Source: an uncultured Actinomycetes bacterium
GTDB taxonomy: Bacteria; Actinomycetota; Acidimicrobiia; Acidimicrobiales; RAAP-2
Assembly: GCA_903860915.1 (NCBI GenBank)
Contig: CAIOSJ010000016.1
Location: 103,210 to 167,209, forward strand
Length of the DNA: 64,000 nt
Direction of reading: 5' to 3'
Numbering within the stretch: the first letter of the stretch is position 1; each line of letters starts with the position of its first letter. Position numbers and translations under genes: made by a program. Positions 15,901 through 25,340 of the stretch are shown here, one piece after another. The notes under the pieces are model-generated. The model made no database searches, had not been told where the DNA came from, and saw only the letters and a list, made by a program, of their open reading frames with translations.

Positions 15901-17042
15901 TTCAGACTCCCGTCGGCCCCGAGGGCCTGAGGCCCGCGCCGGATTTTTGGGCGAACGCCATCCACGAGGAGCGGCGTGGCCATCTGACGCAGCGAGCCGG
16001 CGGGAGCGGACGTTAACTGAATGAAATCTCCATTGGAAATTTGGGGCTGAGAAAATGCTCCCGCGAGATCCAGAATCGGTGCGTGAGGCACTCCGGAATC
16101 AGCCAATTCGATCAGCCACTCGCCAGTCCCTCGAGCAGAAAATACGCGCTCGAGATTCTTCCCCAACTCCTCACGGGCCGCGACGCGGTCGTCATTAAGG
16201 TCAAAGCGCTTCTCCGACACCACCGAATCTGAGATCACTGCTCGAAGTTTTTCGAATTGTCCATCGGTTCCCACCGCCAGCATGAGCCAGCCATCCGCCG
16301 TACGGACCGGCCCGTAGGGGGTGATACTCGGATGGTCATTACCCAATCGACCCGGGTTCACCCCGTTCACCAAGTAGCCCTGGGCTTGATTCACCAGAGC
16401 ACTCATGGCCGATTCCAGTAGCGGCGCCTCAAAGTGGCGGCCCGGGCGACCGCTCACACGCGCAAAGAGGCCGGTAACTAGCCCCACGGCTGCGTAGAGG
16501 CCCGCGACCACGTCAGCGATGGGGGCGCCCACTTTGGTCGGTGCACCGTCACTAGTTCCGGTCACGCTCATCAATCCCGAACGCGCCTGAGCCAGAAGGT
16601 CGAAACTCGGACTATCGGCCAGGGGACCCGTCGAACTCGCTGAGCTGATGCTCACCCAGACACAGTCGGGGTTGGCCTGGCGCAAGGTGGCAATGTTTAA
16701 ATCACGAAACTGCGAAGGGAGGTAGTTTTCGACAACGGCGTCGGCTGCCGCGACTAATTCCAGCACCCGAGCGAAATCACGGGGGTCCCTCAAATCCGCC
16801 ACGATGTTTCGGCGATGGCGATTAACCGCGAGGTAGTACGTAGCGTCAGCGCCGAAGCGTGGTGGGGCGAGTTGTCGAACCGGATCACCGCTGGGACCTT
16901 CGACTTTGATGACGTCGGCGCCCAAATCTCCCGCGACCATCGCACAGAGCGGCCCCGCGAGGACTCGCGAGAGGTCCAGTACGCGCACACCCTCCAGGGG
17001 AAGTCCCGTCCCCACGTTGGAGGCGTCCAGTTCCCAGGTCAT
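15897..17042 (-). CDS. CaiB/BaiF-type (class III) CoA-transferase
   Basis: This 381-residue class III CoA-transferase moves CoA between acyl-CoA and a free carboxylic acid. It has PLEGVRVLDLSRVLAGPLCAM and DLGADVIKVEGPSGDP at the N-terminus, and a catalytic Asp in SFDLLAQARSGLMSVTG (the family's D-x-x-x-QA-x-SG box). Its ATG overlaps the last base of the ABC ATPase stop (TAATG), so it is the last gene of an amino-acid-type ABC importer operon. This suggests that the imported compound is an organic acid activated to a CoA ester after uptake. That link is inference. Confidence 0.88.
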   Translation of the reverse strand: MTWELDASNVGTGLPLEGVRVLDLSRVLAGPLCAMVAGDLGADVIKVEGPSGDPVRQLAPPRFGADATYYLAVNRHRRNIVADLRDPRDFARVLELVAAADAVVENYLPSQFRDLNIATLRQANPDCVWVSISSASSTGPLADSPSFDLLAQARSGLMSVTGTSDGAPTKVGAPIADVVAGLYAAVGLVTGLFARVSGRPGRHFEAPLLESAMSALVNQAQGYLVNGVNPGRLGNDHPSITPYGPVRTADGWLMLAVGTDGQFEKLRAVISDSVVSEKRFDLNDDRVAAREELGKNLERVFSARGTGEWLIELADSGVPHAPILDLAGAFSQPQISNGDFIQLTSAPAGSLRQMATPLLVDGVRPKIRRGPQALGADGSLN

Positions 17043-17809
17043 TACAACACCTTGGAGAGGAAGTTCACCAAGCGCGGACTCTGTGGTCGGACGAGGACTT
17101 CGTTGGGGTCTCCCGATTCAGCCACCACTCCTTCGTCCAGAAAATAGACGCTGTCCCCCACTTCCCGAGCAAAACCCATCTCGTGAGTCACGACAATCAT
17201 GGTCATTCCCGATTGGGCCAGATCCTTCATGACGTCGAGGACTTCACCCACTAGCTCTGGGTCCAGGGCCGACGTGGGTTCGTCAAACAGCATGAGTTTG
17301 GGTTCCATCGCCAAGGCTCGCGCAATAGCCACTCGCTGTTGCTGACCACCCGAGAGTTGGCTGGGGTAGTTGTGGTCACGATCATGCAAACCCACTCGAT
17401 CGAGCAGCAGGTGAGCTTGTTCGATCGCATCACTGGTTGAAATTCCCTTCACCTTGATTGGTCCCAGAGTGATGTTCTCCAGTGCCGTCAAGTGCGAGAA
17501 GAGGTTGAAGCGCTGGAAGACCATTCCTATTTCCGAACGCTCCGCGCAGATTTCTTTGTCGGTTCGTTCGTACAGTTTGTTGCCCCGACGCTCGTAGCCA
17601 ACGAAGGAGCCATCGACTGACAGTTCGCCCGTATCGTGCTTTTCCAAGTGGTTTATGCAGCGCAGAAAGGTACTCTTGCCGGAACCCGAGGGGCCAATTA
17701 AGCACGCCACTTCACCACGTTGAATGGTGAGCGTGACCCCACGCAACACGTCAATCGCGCCGTAGGACTTAGTGACGTCCTTCGCTTCGACCATGGGAGT
17801 CGTGGTCAT
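17042..17809 (-). CDS. Polar amino acid ABC importer, ATP-binding subunit
   Basis: This 255-residue GlnQ/HisP-type ATPase has Walker [11 protein letters not shown]-loop [16 protein letters not shown], signature [15 protein letters not shown], Walker [15 protein letters not shown], and switch [11 protein letters not shown]. All are intact and typical of amino acid importers. ATG 17809 gives an ATGA overlap with the permease. The longer reading frame to 17989 would run back through the permease gene and lacks homology there, so it is rejected. It sits third in the operon after the binding protein and permease, ahead of the CoA-transferase. Confidence 0.95.
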   Translation of the reverse strand: MTTTPMVEAKDVTKSYGAIDVLRGVTLTIQRGEVACLIGPSGSGKSTFLRCINHLEKHDTGELSVDGSFVGYERRGNKLYERTDKEICAERSEIGMVFQRFNLFSHLTALENITLGPIKVKGISTSDAIEQAHLLLDRVGLHDRDHNYPSQLSGGQQQRVAIARALAMEPKLMLFDEPTSALDPELVGEVLDVMKDLAQSGMTMIVVTHEMGFAREVGDSVYFLDEGVVAESGDPNEVLVRPQSPRLVNFLSKVL

Positions 17810-18828
17810 GATCGCAGCTCGCGAAGTCGAGGTGAACGTCGGGTCAGCGCTTTCGCCGCGATGCCCCGCAGGTCGTGCCGCAGTCGCTGGACGGGGGTCA
17901 TGGGAGGTGTGCGTAGCGATCCTTTGGCGTAGTGACGCTCCACGTAGAACTGCAGAATTGAGAGGACGGTCGTCACGATGAGGTACCAAATCGAGGCCAC
18001 CACGAGCAAGGGGATGATCTTGTAATTCGCTGCGTAGATATTTTGTACTGATTTCGTGAGTTCAACCAGCGCAACCGTGCTGGCCAGGGAGGTGGTTTTC
18101 AGCATGGAAATAACTTCATTGCCCGTCGGCGGAATAATCACGCGCATGGCTTGCGGGAGTACGACGAGTCGCAGTGCCTGAAGTCGAGTGAGGCCCAGTG
18201 AGTTCGCCGCCTCCACTTGACCTTCGTCGACCGCCTGTATGCCGCCGCGAACAATTTCACTCATGTAGGCGCCCTCATTTAGCCCTAAGGCCACGAGTAC
18301 GGCCGTAAAGGGCGTAAAGAGCGTTGTGAGATCCAGGTGGATGAAAGAAATACTGAAGGGAATGCCAATATCGGCCGAGGGGAAAATAGACGCAATGTTG
18401 TACCAAAAAATCAATTGCACCAGGACCGGAGTTCCTCGAAAAAACCAGGTGAAACTCCACGCCACCGAACTCACAATTCGATTCGGTGACAGGCGCATGA
18501 TGGCGACGATGACGCCCAGGCTCACACCTATCAGCATGGTTAAAACGGTGAGGAGAATAGTCATTTCCAGACCGTGGAGCACCTGTATAGAGGTGAAGTA
18601 CTGACCCACAATGTCCCACTGGAATCGCCATTCGAAGGCGTCGGTACACACGTTTCGCAGGGCGCCACCCACGTGACTGGAACGGCAGTTTTGCAGTCCG
18701 GTAGGGATTTTCGAGAACAACGAGTGCGCGAGCATCGCGATCACCACCGAGGCGAGACCAGCGGCTAACCAGCGACCGACGTGACGAACGGGGACGACCG
18801 CAACTGCATCGTCCCCGTTCGGTGTCAT
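17806..18828 (-). CDS. Polar amino acid ABC importer, permease subunit
   Basis: This 340-residue HisM/GlnP-type permease has an N-terminal helix at about 18-38, an unusually long extracytoplasmic segment of about 40-80, and then the core five-helix domain. The EAA loop that docks the ATPase is [38 protein letters not shown] is the other family signature. Only one permease gene is present, so it would form a homodimer. The basic C-terminal tail of about 40 residues is longer than usual. The start is 41 bases after the binding-protein gene, with no strong ribosome site. Confidence 0.92.
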   Translation of the reverse strand: MTPNGDDAVAVVPVRHVGRWLAAGLASVVIAMLAHSLFSKIPTGLQNCRSSHVGGALRNVCTDAFEWRFQWDIVGQYFTSIQVLHGLEMTILLTVLTMLIGVSLGVIVAIMRLSPNRIVSSVAWSFTWFFRGTPVLVQLIFWYNIASIFPSADIGIPFSISFIHLDLTTLFTPFTAVLVALGLNEGAYMSEIVRGGIQAVDEGQVEAANSLGLTRLQALRLVVLPQAMRVIIPPTGNEVISMLKTTSLASTVALVELTKSVQNIYAANYKIIPLLVVASIWYLIVTTVLSILQFYVERHYAKGSLRTPPMTPVQRLRHDLRGIAAKALTRRSPRLRELRS

Positions 18829-18869
18829 AAAAGTTGTTGCTCGTTGAAACGAACTAGCTGTTCGCTCGC

Positions 18870-19754
18870 CTACTTACCGGTGTTCAAGCCAAAGGAGCTC
18901 ACGGCACCTGGCGCGACGCCCCACTTGTTCAAGATGGCCAGGTACGAGCCATTGCTCTTCATTACGCCCAAAGCCGCCTGGATGGCCTTGGCAAATTTCA
19001 GTCCGTCGGTCGTCTTGGCAACGGCGATCCCGTAGGGGGCCACTGCGAAAGGCTTACCGGAGAGGACAAACGCACCATTACTGGTCTTCACCACGTAGGC
19101 GGCAATCTGCGAGTCCAAGAACCCAACCTTCTGGTGTCCCGAACTGATGGCGGCGTTAGCGAGATCCTGCGTGTTGTACGAGGCGACAGACAGTGGCTTA
19201 TTCTTCGCGCACTTGGCCGCCTGGCCCTGAGCATCGGACTCTTCAACGGTTCCACTCTCAACCGCAACGGAAGTTCCACAGAGGCTGGCGAGCGACGTGA
19301 ACGTTGCGGGCGTGCCCTTCTTGACGTAGAAGGCTTCACCGGCGGAGAAGTAGTCCACGAAGTTCACTGACTTCTGGCGCGTCTTGGTGTCGGTGAACGA
19401 CGAGTTACCAATGGCGTATCGGCCCGACTGAATGCCGGCAATGATGCTGTCGAACGTGACGTTCTGTGCGACCACCGAAATACCCAGCGTCGTGGCCAAA
19501 CCCTTCATGAGGTCAACGTCGAAGCCCACGATGGTGGTGCCGTCGGGGCCGATCGACTCGTCAGGAGCATAACTGGCGTCCATGGCTGAAATCAGGGTGT
19601 GACCTTTATATGAAGCCGGCACCAACTTGGCAGCGGTAGCGCTGTAAGCAGCAGCGGTAGTGCGCGGCGCAACCGCAGCACCAGCTGTCAGAGCAGTCGT
19701 AACGACTAACGAGCAGGCGCCCGCAATCGTGATGATTTGACGAAATGAACGCAT
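18870..19754 (-). CDS. Amino acid ABC importer, substrate-binding protein
   Basis: This is a 294-residue family 3 solute-binding protein. A Sec signal peptide (basic start MRSFRQ, hydrophobic core, Ala-rich cleavage region near residue 28) is followed by GFDVDLMKGLATTLGI, FDSIIAGIQSGRYAIGNSSFT and NFVDYFSAGEAFYVKKG, the usual order for polar amino acid binders. There is no clear lipobox, which is odd for a Gram-positive-type cell, where binding proteins are often lipid-anchored. ATG 19754 has GAGAG six bases upstream; the longer frame to 19928 lacks a signal peptide and is rejected. Ligand unknown. Confidence 0.9.
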   Translation of the reverse strand: MRSFRQIITIAGACSLVVTTALTAGAAVAPRTTAAAYSATAAKLVPASYKGHTLISAMDASYAPDESIGPDGTTIVGFDVDLMKGLATTLGISVVAQNVTFDSIIAGIQSGRYAIGNSSFTDTKTRQKSVNFVDYFSAGEAFYVKKGTPATFTSLASLCGTSVAVESGTVEESDAQGQAAKCAKNKPLSVASYNTQDLANAAISSGHQKVGFLDSQIAAYVVKTSNGAFVLSGKPFAVAPYGIAVAKTTDGLKFAKAIQAALGVMKSNGSYLAILNKWGVAPGAVSSFGLNTGK

Positions 19755-19773
19755 AACATCTCTCTTTCGATAG

Positions 19774-19788
19774 GTCGCACGATGCGAC
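19774..19788 (-). promoter_or_regulatory. Palindrome in the leader of the importer operon
   Basis: GTCGCA and TGCGAC form a perfect six-base inverted repeat around CGA. On the minus strand it lies just after a GATAAT -10-like hexamer and about 20 bases before the ribosome site of the binding-protein gene. It would therefore fall at the start of the mRNA leader. It could be an operator or a small hairpin. Confidence 0.4.
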
Positions 19789-19833
19789 GCTGTCATTATC
19801 CTACAAAATAAATTGAGACGTGATGCCGCGGTC

Positions 19834-21363
19834 CTAGGAGACCTTTTCCACTCGCTCACGCGCGGGTAGATAGAAGTAGACAGTAAGTCCAACAAGCGCC
19901 GAAATACCGGCCGCAACGAAGCAACCACGGTGTAGCCCGCTCATAAAAGCCTCCGTAATATGAGACGTCATACTGACGCGGGCTGACTCAAAGGGAATAT
20001 GCCTAACAGCACCCAGGGCCGCTTGCATGGAAGTGCTGGCGCGCTGCGAATCTACTGCCCCCGCGCCCACACTGGTAAAGGCACTGCGGGTCAAGGGGCC
20101 AAAGACTGAGCTGAAGACTGAGCCCACAATGGCTACGCCGAGCGTTCCACCCAATTCTCGAGTTACGTTATTGACCGCCGACCCGGCACCTATCTGTCTC
20201 GCGGAGAGAGAGCCCATAACCGCGGCGGTGGATGGCGCGTTGATGAGCGAGAAGCCAATGGACATCGTGATCATTTGGCACACTACGGGTCCGAAAAATG
20301 GAGCCGTAGCCGATTGTGTTCCCATCCACACCATGGAGATGGCCATGATGAAAAGACCGCCACTGACGGTAATTCGCGTTCCGAACTTGAGCGCCAACAG
20401 CGCCCCTAGGGGCGTCACCACCATGGAGGTAATGGCAAAGGGGAGGGTGTGCACACCCGCCGACAGGGCCGAATAGCCACGCACGAGCTGAAAATACTGC
20501 GTTATGAGAAAGATGAAGCCGAAGAGAGTGAAAAAAGCGGTGGCGATGGAACCGGCTCCCGCAGAAAAAGCGGGGACCCGAAATACCCTGACATCGAGCA
20601 AGGGTTCGCTTCGGCGTAGCTCGTAGAGGCAAAAGATAATGAGTGAGAGGGCGGACAGGGCGAAAAGTCCTAGGGTTGTCACACTCAACCAGCCCCACGA
20701 GGGACCTTGAATGATGGCGAGGACCAAACTGGTGATGCCCACGGTGCCTAGAGCAAGTCCTCCGAGGTCAATTTTCTGCTGAACTGGGCTCTTGGATTCA
20801 GGCAGTACCAGGTGGTTGGCCACGAGAGCGATCGCCACTATGGGGATATTGACCAAAAAGACGGAGCCGAACCAAAAGTGCGTGATCAAAAAGCCGCCGG
20901 TAATAGGTCCGAAGGCCACCGCCGCCCCCGACACGGCGCCCCAGAGACCGAAGGCCTGCGCCCGCTCCCGCGAGTCAGTGAAGGTAGTTGTCAAAATCGC
21001 TAGTGATGCGGGGAACACGAAGGCCGCCGCCACGCCCATAAGCGTACGGGCCGTAATCAACGTTCCCGAGGACGTGGAATAAGCCGCCAGCGCCGAAAAG
21101 AGGGCGAAGAAGAAGAGGCCAGATTGCATCACCCGGCGGCGACCCAGTCGGTCCGAGAGTCCCCCACCAGCCAATAAGAGTCCGGCGAAGGGTAGTGAGT
21201 AGGCGTCGACGATCCACTGCAATTGAGAATTCGTGGCGTGCAGAGAAGTCGAGAGTGCGGGCAGGGCGACATTGACGATCGTGTTGTCAACGACGACGAG
21301 GAAGACCGAGAGGCAAAGTATTCCGAGAATTCGCCAACGCTTAGGATCACGCTCTATTTCCAT
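19834..21363 (-). CDS. MFS multidrug exporter, DHA2 (EmrB/QacA) type
   Basis: This 509-residue proton-coupled exporter is predicted to have 14 helices. The helix 1 motif is VVVDNTIVNVALPALS, the 2-3 loop is GGLSDRLGRRRVMQ, and the motif C region is AFGPITGGFLI. The DNT-V-x-VALP form is typical of drug exporters of actinobacteria. It is divergently transcribed from an adjacent TetR-family gene with 58 bases between the starts, the standard layout for an exporter controlled by a TetR repressor. GGGGGAG lies before the ATG. Confidence 0.92.
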   Translation of the reverse strand: MEIERDPKRWRILGILCLSVFLVVVDNTIVNVALPALSTSLHATNSQLQWIVDAYSLPFAGLLLAGGGLSDRLGRRRVMQSGLFFFALFSALAAYSTSSGTLITARTLMGVAAAFVFPASLAILTTTFTDSRERAQAFGLWGAVSGAAVAFGPITGGFLITHFWFGSVFLVNIPIVAIALVANHLVLPESKSPVQQKIDLGGLALGTVGITSLVLAIIQGPSWGWLSVTTLGLFALSALSLIIFCLYELRRSEPLLDVRVFRVPAFSAGAGSIATAFFTLFGFIFLITQYFQLVRGYSALSAGVHTLPFAITSMVVTPLGALLALKFGTRITVSGGLFIMAISMVWMGTQSATAPFFGPVVCQMITMSIGFSLINAPSTAAVMGSLSARQIGAGSAVNNVTRELGGTLGVAIVGSVFSSVFGPLTRSAFTSVGAGAVDSQRASTSMQAALGAVRHIPFESARVSMTSHITEAFMSGLHRGCFVAAGISALVGLTVYFYLPARERVEKVS

Positions 21364-21394
21364 ACTGCTCCCCCAGAGTTTTTTAACCTCGATT

Positions 21395-21415
21395 TATAGT
21401 AAGCGTCACTACGCT
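21395..21415. promoter_or_regulatory. Candidate TetR operator and promoters between tetR-like gene and MFS exporter
   Basis: AGCGT and ACGCT flank CACT to form a 14-base inverted repeat at 21402-21415. TATAGT at 21395-21400 lies beside it, and the complementary strand reads as an ACTATAAAT -10-like element for the exporter. TACGCT within the repeat (21410-21415) sits six bases before the regulator's GTG. One bound repressor could therefore close both promoters. Confidence 0.55.
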
Positions 21416-21421
21416 GGAAAT

Positions 21422-22018
21422 GTGTCACTTCGATATCGCACGGCGTCCGACGCACTTCGAGAAAAAATTCTCGACGCAGCGCTGACTCTGATGAGCGACG
21501 GTGGGGTGGAGGCGCTGACCGTTCGGGCCATAGCGACGAACGCCCGAGTTGCGCCCATGAGTATTTACAACCACTTTGATGGCAAGAACGGCATTATTGA
21601 GGCTCTCTGGATTCAGGGCTTCGAAGAGCTCTCCGAAGCCATGTGGGGCGAGCGGGACGCTGAATTCAATTTCTTAGAGAGTGCGGAGCGCTACAGAAGT
21701 TTTGCCCTCACCCACCGCGCTTCCTACCGATTGATGTTCATGGAGAAAGTCTCGGACTTTGAAATTTCGCTACGAGGATCCGAGACCGCCGCCCACAGCT
21801 TGCAAATCCTCGTCCTCGCCGTTGAATCACTGCAAGCCAGCGGCACGCTACCCACTGACCCGCCACTCGATCAGGCTGTCAGATTTTGGTCCGTCGTTCA
21901 TGGCTATGTCGCCTTAGAAATTCTCGGACTCAATTTCGTCACCGATCGTGACCACTCCTTTCGTCAGTTAATGGCCGACTACTGGCGCGGCGTCACGGGC
22001 CGAAGTATCGCGACCTAG
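21422..22018 (+). CDS. TetR-family transcriptional regulator
   Basis: This is a 198-residue one-component repressor. The N-terminal helix-turn-helix runs through REKILDAALTLMSDGG, TVRAIATNARVAPMSIYNHF and DGKNGIIEALW, fitting TetR helices 1-4. The C-terminal 140 residues are a divergent ligand-binding domain resembling the TetR_C_33 or WHG type (TDRDHSFRQLMADYW). The GTG start at 21422 is fixed by the conserved domain and by TACGCT six bases upstream. It probably represses the divergent exporter and itself through the intervening palindrome. Confidence 0.9.
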   Translation: MSLRYRTASDALREKILDAALTLMSDGGVEALTVRAIATNARVAPMSIYNHFDGKNGIIEALWIQGFEELSEAMWGERDAEFNFLESAERYRSFALTHRASYRLMFMEKVSDFEISLRGSETAAHSLQILVLAVESLQASGTLPTDPPLDQAVRFWSVVHGYVALEILGLNFVTDRDHSFRQLMADYWRGVTGRSIAT

Positions 22019-22025
22019 GCATTAA

Positions 22026-23456
22026 TTACGGCCAGAATCCTCGTCGGTCGGGCGAGAGGAGCATGTCAGTCGTCGCGCGGCCCAAGTGTTCCTGACGCCA
22101 CACCAAGAGCTCCTGGGCGGCCGCCAAGGTGCGTGACGGGTCGGTGACCTCGGTACGCCAGGTGGGATCAGCCGCCAAATCGAAAGCTTTCCACGAGCCG
22201 TCACCAAACTGCACGTAGGAGATGTCCGCGCCCACCGAGACTGCCAAATTTTGCCGAGAGAGAGTGCGATCGAGTGGCCACGCTTCACGCTGCTGGCGCA
22301 AAAAGAAGTAGCGCCAATCCCATTCGTAGTGGGCCGCACTACGCCACTCGGTGGCCTCACCCCTAATGAGCGCACCCAAGGGACGCCCATCTACTTGCCG
22401 AGGGATTACTTGACCGAGCGCCTCGCAGAGTGAGGGCAAAATATCGACATTTTCAGTGAACTTGTCAATCACGGTGCCAGCGTGAGGTGAGCGCGGATCA
22501 CGCCACAGCCCGACAATGTGATAACTCTGAGGAAAGTAGGCAAGCTTTTCCATGAGGCCGTGATCACCGAGCTGTTCTCCGTGATCAGAGGTAATCACAA
22601 TGAGAGTCTCATTCCATTCGTTCCGCTCCTCGATGCCCGCGAAAACTCGACCCAACTGAGAGTCGACCTCGCTGATCATTCCGTAGTACTGAGCTCTCAT
22701 CTCGCGTAGTCGGTCCGGATCTGTGGGTGCGGCGCTCGCCTCCACTTGCAGTGAAATCTCGTGCAACGGGTGGCGGAACTCCTGGTCTACCGCGCTAATT
22801 GGCATCTCCACGTCAGCCGGGTCGTAGAGCTTTGAGAATCGCCCCGCCGCTGCGTAGGGCGAGTGGGGCCGCAGGTAACTGAGGTGAGCGAACCAGCCTG
22901 ATTCTTGAGTCGGTAACCATTCAAGAAAACGATCAGTGAGAAAAGCCGATAGCGACACCTCGGCCGGTCGCTCGGGCTCCGTTGCTAAAACGGCGTACCA
23001 ACCCATGGGTACGTCGAAGCCACGCTCCCGCAGCCAGTAGATATAAGGGGCTTGATCTTCTGGGAGGTAGAGGCCCACAGAAAAGCCCGGGAGGATTCCG
23101 TCGTAATTATCGAGTCGTGGATCTTTCGCACCCGTGGCGTTTCGGGGGTCTAAGCCCTGATCCGTATAGCCGAAGAGAGTCGGGTCGTAGCCCGCGCGTC
23201 GAGCCACCCAGGCAACGTTGTCGAATCTGGCATCGTGCGGCGTACCGTTCGCAACCACACGATTATTCATTTGGTACATTCCGGTGTAGAGCGCCGCCCG
23301 CCCCGGCGAGCACGGCGCCGCCTGGGAGTAGTGCTTCGAGAGTCGAACTCCTTCACGCGCGATTCTGTCGAGGTGGGGTGTCAGAACCAGGTCATGACCT
23401 GCCGCCCCTAAGCAATCGCCGCGAAACTGGTCGAGAGTGACAAAAAGGACGTTCAC
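22026..23456 (-). CDS. Sulfatase / phosphonate monoester hydrolase-like protein
   Basis: This 476-residue alkaline-phosphatase-superfamily hydrolase opens with NVLFVTLDQFRGDCLGAAGH (metal-binding Asp). It carries CSPGR near residue 49, the C-x-P-x-R signature whose Cys is converted to formylglycine, and ends the core with VITSDHGEQLGDHGL. Two features point to the phosphonate monoester hydrolase subgroup: SYLRPHSPY followed by FSKLYDP, and the lack of a signal peptide, which implies a cytoplasmic enzyme. Arylsulfatase or choline sulfatase activity is the alternative. GTG 23456 is preferred to TTG 23462. No separate formylglycine-generating enzyme is in the window. Confidence 0.85.
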   Translation of the reverse strand: MNVLFVTLDQFRGDCLGAAGHDLVLTPHLDRIAREGVRLSKHYSQAAPCSPGRAALYTGMYQMNNRVVANGTPHDARFDNVAWVARRAGYDPTLFGYTDQGLDPRNATGAKDPRLDNYDGILPGFSVGLYLPEDQAPYIYWLRERGFDVPMGWYAVLATEPERPAEVSLSAFLTDRFLEWLPTQESGWFAHLSYLRPHSPYAAAGRFSKLYDPADVEMPISAVDQEFRHPLHEISLQVEASAAPTDPDRLREMRAQYYGMISEVDSQLGRVFAGIEERNEWNETLIVITSDHGEQLGDHGLMEKLAYFPQSYHIVGLWRDPRSPHAGTVIDKFTENVDILPSLCEALGQVIPRQVDGRPLGALIRGEATEWRSAAHYEWDWRYFFLRQQREAWPLDRTLSRQNLAVSVGADISYVQFGDGSWKAFDLAADPTWRTEVTDPSRTLAAAQELLVWRQEHLGRATTDMLLSPDRRGFWP

Positions 23457-23574
23457 TATCAACCACCGACAGCGGAGCCGCGCCAGGAGCTTGCAGCTCT
23501 CGAGAATCGCAATGCTCCCCGTCTCGGCCTTCCCGTTCGCAGGGAGTGACCGAGGGGCTCAGTAGCGGAATTTA

Positions 23575-25257
23575 ATGACATCATTCTCCTTGCCCGCCAG
23601 CATAGGCAACAAAACGCCGATGGAAACCTGTCACGATGTAGCCGTGGAAATACTCGCACAGGTTCTTCTCGCCGCCCCGCACCAGCCCGTGACGGCGAGT
23701 ATCACCAGGTACGAGATCAACGGTGGGCTCGCACTGAGATTTCACGCCACCGTCGACGAGGATGTCCTCGTCGATCGCGTGAGGGCTCGGTTCGTAGGAC
23801 TCGCTCGAGGAGTGACGAATCTTTTAGAACACGGCTACCAGTCCTGGTCAACGGTTCGACGGGCCACACCCGACGACGTGCGCAGCGAACGCAGTTCCGC
23901 GCCGCCGTGGTTTCGTTCGCAAATGTTGGCTGACGGCGACGGCGCCGGGCATGTTGTTGCTGGCGACACCTTTTTACTCACCAACCTCTTTCTCATTGGT
24001 GCATTGAGCGCTAGCCAACAGTTCACTCGCTTTTATCTCGACGGAGACGACATCATTTCCGAATGGCTTTTCGACAACACGCGAGCTGTGGGTGGTCAGG
24101 TCCTCATCAGTGAGGAAATCTGGCTACGTTTCGGGGAGCCCTCGAGTGCTTACTCGAACTACGCCGAGTTTTCGGGCGCCCGTAATCATGCGCGCGCGTC
24201 GCGTCCGGCGCGACCGGCCTGGTGTTCGTGGTATCACTACTTCGGAGATATTTCGCCCGACATCATCAGGGAGAATCTCGCCGCAGCCAGAATTCACGGC
24301 ATTGATGTCGTACAAATCGATGATGGTTGGCAGCGTGAAATCGGCGTATGGACCGACGTCAATGAGCGGTGGGGCGAACCCCTTGGGAAGATTGCTCGTG
24401 ACATAACTCGAGCCGGGTGCACCCCGGGAATCTGGACCGCCCCCTTTCTCGCCGTAGCTGGCGGAACTCTCGCACGTGAGCATCCCGAGTGGCTCGTTAG
24501 ACAGAGCAATGGCGCGCCCGTGCTCGCGCTTCAACATGGCAATTGGGGTGGTGAAATCTACGCTCTCGACACCTCTCGTGACGACGTACTGGAGCACATT
24601 GCTACTAGCTTTAAATACCTGGTCGAGCAAGGATTCTCCTACTTTAAAATTGACTTCTGCCACGCCGCCGCAGTTCCGGGCTATCGGGAAGATGAATCCA
24701 TCACTCGGGCCCAGGCCCTGCGACGCGGTCTCGAGGTCATACGTCGAGCCATTGGTGACGACGCGTACCTAGTGGGCTGCGGCTCACCTCTCTTGAGTGC
24801 CGTCGGGGTAGTTGACGCCATGAGGGTCTCTGAAGATGTCGCCCCTTACTTCGAACCACGAGAATTCCTGCCTGGGTTTCTCGAGTGCAGTGTCGGAGCG
24901 CGCAACTCCATTGAAGCCTCCGTCCTGCGAGCGCCCCTTCACGGTCGCTGGTTCACCTTGGACCCAGACTGCGTACTCCTGCGCAGTTCCCACAGCGATC
25001 TGAGTGAACACGAGCGTTTTGTTCTCGCCGAGGTGGCCTCGGCCACCTCGGATTTCATCGTGCTGTCCGATCGTCTCAGCGATTACGGACCCCAGGAGTG
25101 GGCGCGGGCTCGTGCGCTCTTCGACGCTGCGTCGCCTGGAGCCCGCGACCTCATCGACCCCTTCGCCACTCCGGTGACCCTTTCGGGAACCCGGGGCGTG
25201 GCGTCGATCGACTGGTCCCCAGCCTTTTTTTCGTCGCGTCCGCTTAATCCGGCCTGA
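23575..25257 (+). CDS. Alpha-galactosidase-like glycoside hydrolase, GH36/clan D
   Basis: This is a 560-residue retaining alpha-glycosidase. The central barrel has AWCSWYHYFGDIS and IDVVQIDDGWQREIGVW at the substrate pocket. The nucleophile is Asp360 in YFKIDFCHAA, and the probable acid/base is Asp421 in MRVSEDVAPYF. The N-terminal 200 residues form a beta-rich domain as in GH36. No signal peptide is seen, so it probably acts in the cytoplasm on imported alpha-galactosides or related glycosides. The KIDF box replaces the usual KWD of classical melibiases, so the substrate may differ. The start could instead be Met16 at 23620. Confidence 0.85.
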   Translation: MTSFSLPASIGNKTPMETCHDVAVEILAQVLLAAPHQPVTASITRYEINGGLALRFHATVDEDVLVDRVRARFVGLARGVTNLLEHGYQSWSTVRRATPDDVRSERSSAPPWFRSQMLADGDGAGHVVAGDTFLLTNLFLIGALSASQQFTRFYLDGDDIISEWLFDNTRAVGGQVLISEEIWLRFGEPSSAYSNYAEFSGARNHARASRPARPAWCSWYHYFGDISPDIIRENLAAARIHGIDVVQIDDGWQREIGVWTDVNERWGEPLGKIARDITRAGCTPGIWTAPFLAVAGGTLAREHPEWLVRQSNGAPVLALQHGNWGGEIYALDTSRDDVLEHIATSFKYLVEQGFSYFKIDFCHAAAVPGYREDESITRAQALRRGLEVIRRAIGDDAYLVGCGSPLLSAVGVVDAMRVSEDVAPYFEPREFLPGFLECSVGARNSIEASVLRAPLHGRWFTLDPDCVLLRSSHSDLSEHERFVLAEVASATSDFIVLSDRLSDYGPQEWARARALFDAASPGARDLIDPFATPVTLSGTRGVASIDWSPAFFSSRPLNPA

Positions 25258-25340
25258 AATATGCACTCTCGTATCGACACCCGAGGCTACGGACCTGTTG
25301 TGCAGTCGACAGTGGTACAGTCCATACCGAGGTGAAGTCA

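Noticed and set aside
17810..17989. Longer N-terminus for the importer ATPase
   Set aside because: It would run antiparallel in frame through the permease end and lacks ABC homology; ATG 17809 gives the normal overlap and length.
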